6,363 nucleotides of DNA from an uncultured Ruminococcus sp. Its GTDB lineage: Bacteria; Bacillota; Clostridia; Oscillospirales; Acutalibacteraceae. Numbering within the stretch: the first letter of the stretch is position 1; every line of letters starts with the position of its first letter. Below the pieces are notes generated by a model, which had not been told where the DNA came from, made no database searches, and saw only the letters and a list, made by a program, of their open reading frames with translations. The stretch spans positions 1-6,363 of the forward strand of contig CACXHC010000143.1 in NCBI GenBank assembly GCA_902767285.1, read 5' to 3'. Made by a program: the position numbers and the translations under genes. Positions 6,224-6,363 of the stretch are shown here, piece by piece.

Positions 6224-6247
6224 GGAGCTGTGAAAAACAACAGCCCC
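6224..6247 (-). terminator. Hairpin after ddh, terminator-like on the minus strand
   Basis: GGAGCTGT (6224-6231) and ACAGCCCC (6240-6247) form an 8-bp stem with one A-C mismatch and an 8-nt loop, 14 bp after the ddh stop. On the plus strand no U-run follows directly. On the minus strand it is followed by six T (6218-6223), a classic intrinsic terminator layout that would stop transcription entering ddh antisense from the right. It probably also marks the 3' end of the ddh mRNA. It is the gene-proximal part of the 133-bp repeat. Confidence 0.6.
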
Positions 6248-6277
6248 AAGAAATCTCCAATTTGTTGATTATTTTCT

Positions 6278-6303
6278 CTTCTTTTTTTTGAAAAAAAAAG
6301 AAG
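6278..6303. repeat. A/T palindrome inside the right repeat
   Basis: CTTC, T8, G, A9, GAAG: the same fold-back as in the left copy with one extra A. It is followed by C and an A8 run (6305-6312). Its preservation in both copies, apart from the run length, suggests it is part of the element rather than chance. Confidence 0.75.
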
Positions 6304-6363
6304 CAAAAAAAACTTTTACTATATAAATTTTACGTGTTTCAACGAACATTCTATAAACTGAAA

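Larger units (their letters stand above)
6224..6356 (+). repeat. Right copy of the 133-bp inverted intergenic repeat
   Basis: This copy is the inverted partner of 1-133 and has the same length because the two single-base indels compensate. It starts 14 bp after the ddh stop codon and has the same orientation relative to ddh as the left copy has to the CmpB-like gene. Seven further bases (6357-6363) lie beyond it with no counterpart in the window, so it may extend further. On the gene side, homology ends sharply at the hairpin: the bases between each stop codon and its repeat are unrelated. Confidence 0.9.

Noticed and set aside
1..6363. The window as a complete linear replicon with terminal inverted repeats.
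   Set aside because: The gene content is housekeeping (ddh, deoD, cdd, ABC exporter), there is no replication or terminal protein gene, and the repeats also carry gene-end hairpins. A contig broken at a dispersed repeat is simpler.
1..6363. CRISPR array, tRNA or rRNA genes.
   Set aside because: No regularly spaced direct repeats and no tRNA- or rRNA-like conserved stretches were found on either strand by reading.

Overview
The window reads as an ordinary piece of chromosome from a low-GC, anaerobic Firmicute, most likely a Clostridia/Ruminococcaceae-type gut bacterium. This is inferred from the AT-rich sequence, strong AGGAGG-type ribosome binding sites, a CmpB-family membrane protein (a mainly Firmicutes family), the large clostridial-type ABC exporter pair, and lysine/diaminopimelate synthesis through diaminopimelate dehydrogenase. 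No phage, plasmid or defence genes are visible.

Layout. Positions 1-133 and 6224-6356 hold two inverted copies of a 133-bp, about 93% identical repeat. Each copy lies just 3' of a gene and is oriented the same way relative to that gene. On the minus strand, from right to left, a near-consensus promoter (4978-5006) drives a tightly packed four-gene operon: an ABC ATPase, its roughly 556-residue permease, purine-nucleoside phosphorylase (deoD) and cytidine deaminase (cdd). Intergenic gaps are 11-18 bp and the Shine-Dalgarno sites abut or overlap the preceding stop codons. A second minus-strand promoter (1301-1329), with a small 5' hairpin, drives a two-gene unit: an unknown 94-residue protein and a CmpB-like five-helix membrane protein. 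The latter carries a 14-base homopolymer in its coding sequence and ends next to the left repeat. On the plus strand, a promoter (5143-5171) with a perfect -10 drives ddh, the one-step meso-diaminopimelate synthase, which ends next to the right repeat.

How the genes fit together. DeoD and Cdd are nucleoside salvage enzymes: DeoD splits purine nucleosides and Cdd deaminates cytidine. Nothing in the sequence identifies the ABC exporter's substrate. ddh supplies meso-diaminopimelate for lysine and peptidoglycan and is regulated separately. The divergent 300-bp region between ddh and the ABC operon contains both promoters and three related TTAAAAT..GCAA motifs that may bind a regulator.

I found no clearly new biological system. 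The most noteworthy items are the paired inverted repeat, whose two halves have diverged unequally, the homopolymer tract in the CmpB gene, the unknown 94-residue protein, and the motif cluster between the divergent promoters. Several start codons are revised from the longest reading frame using ribosome binding sites.
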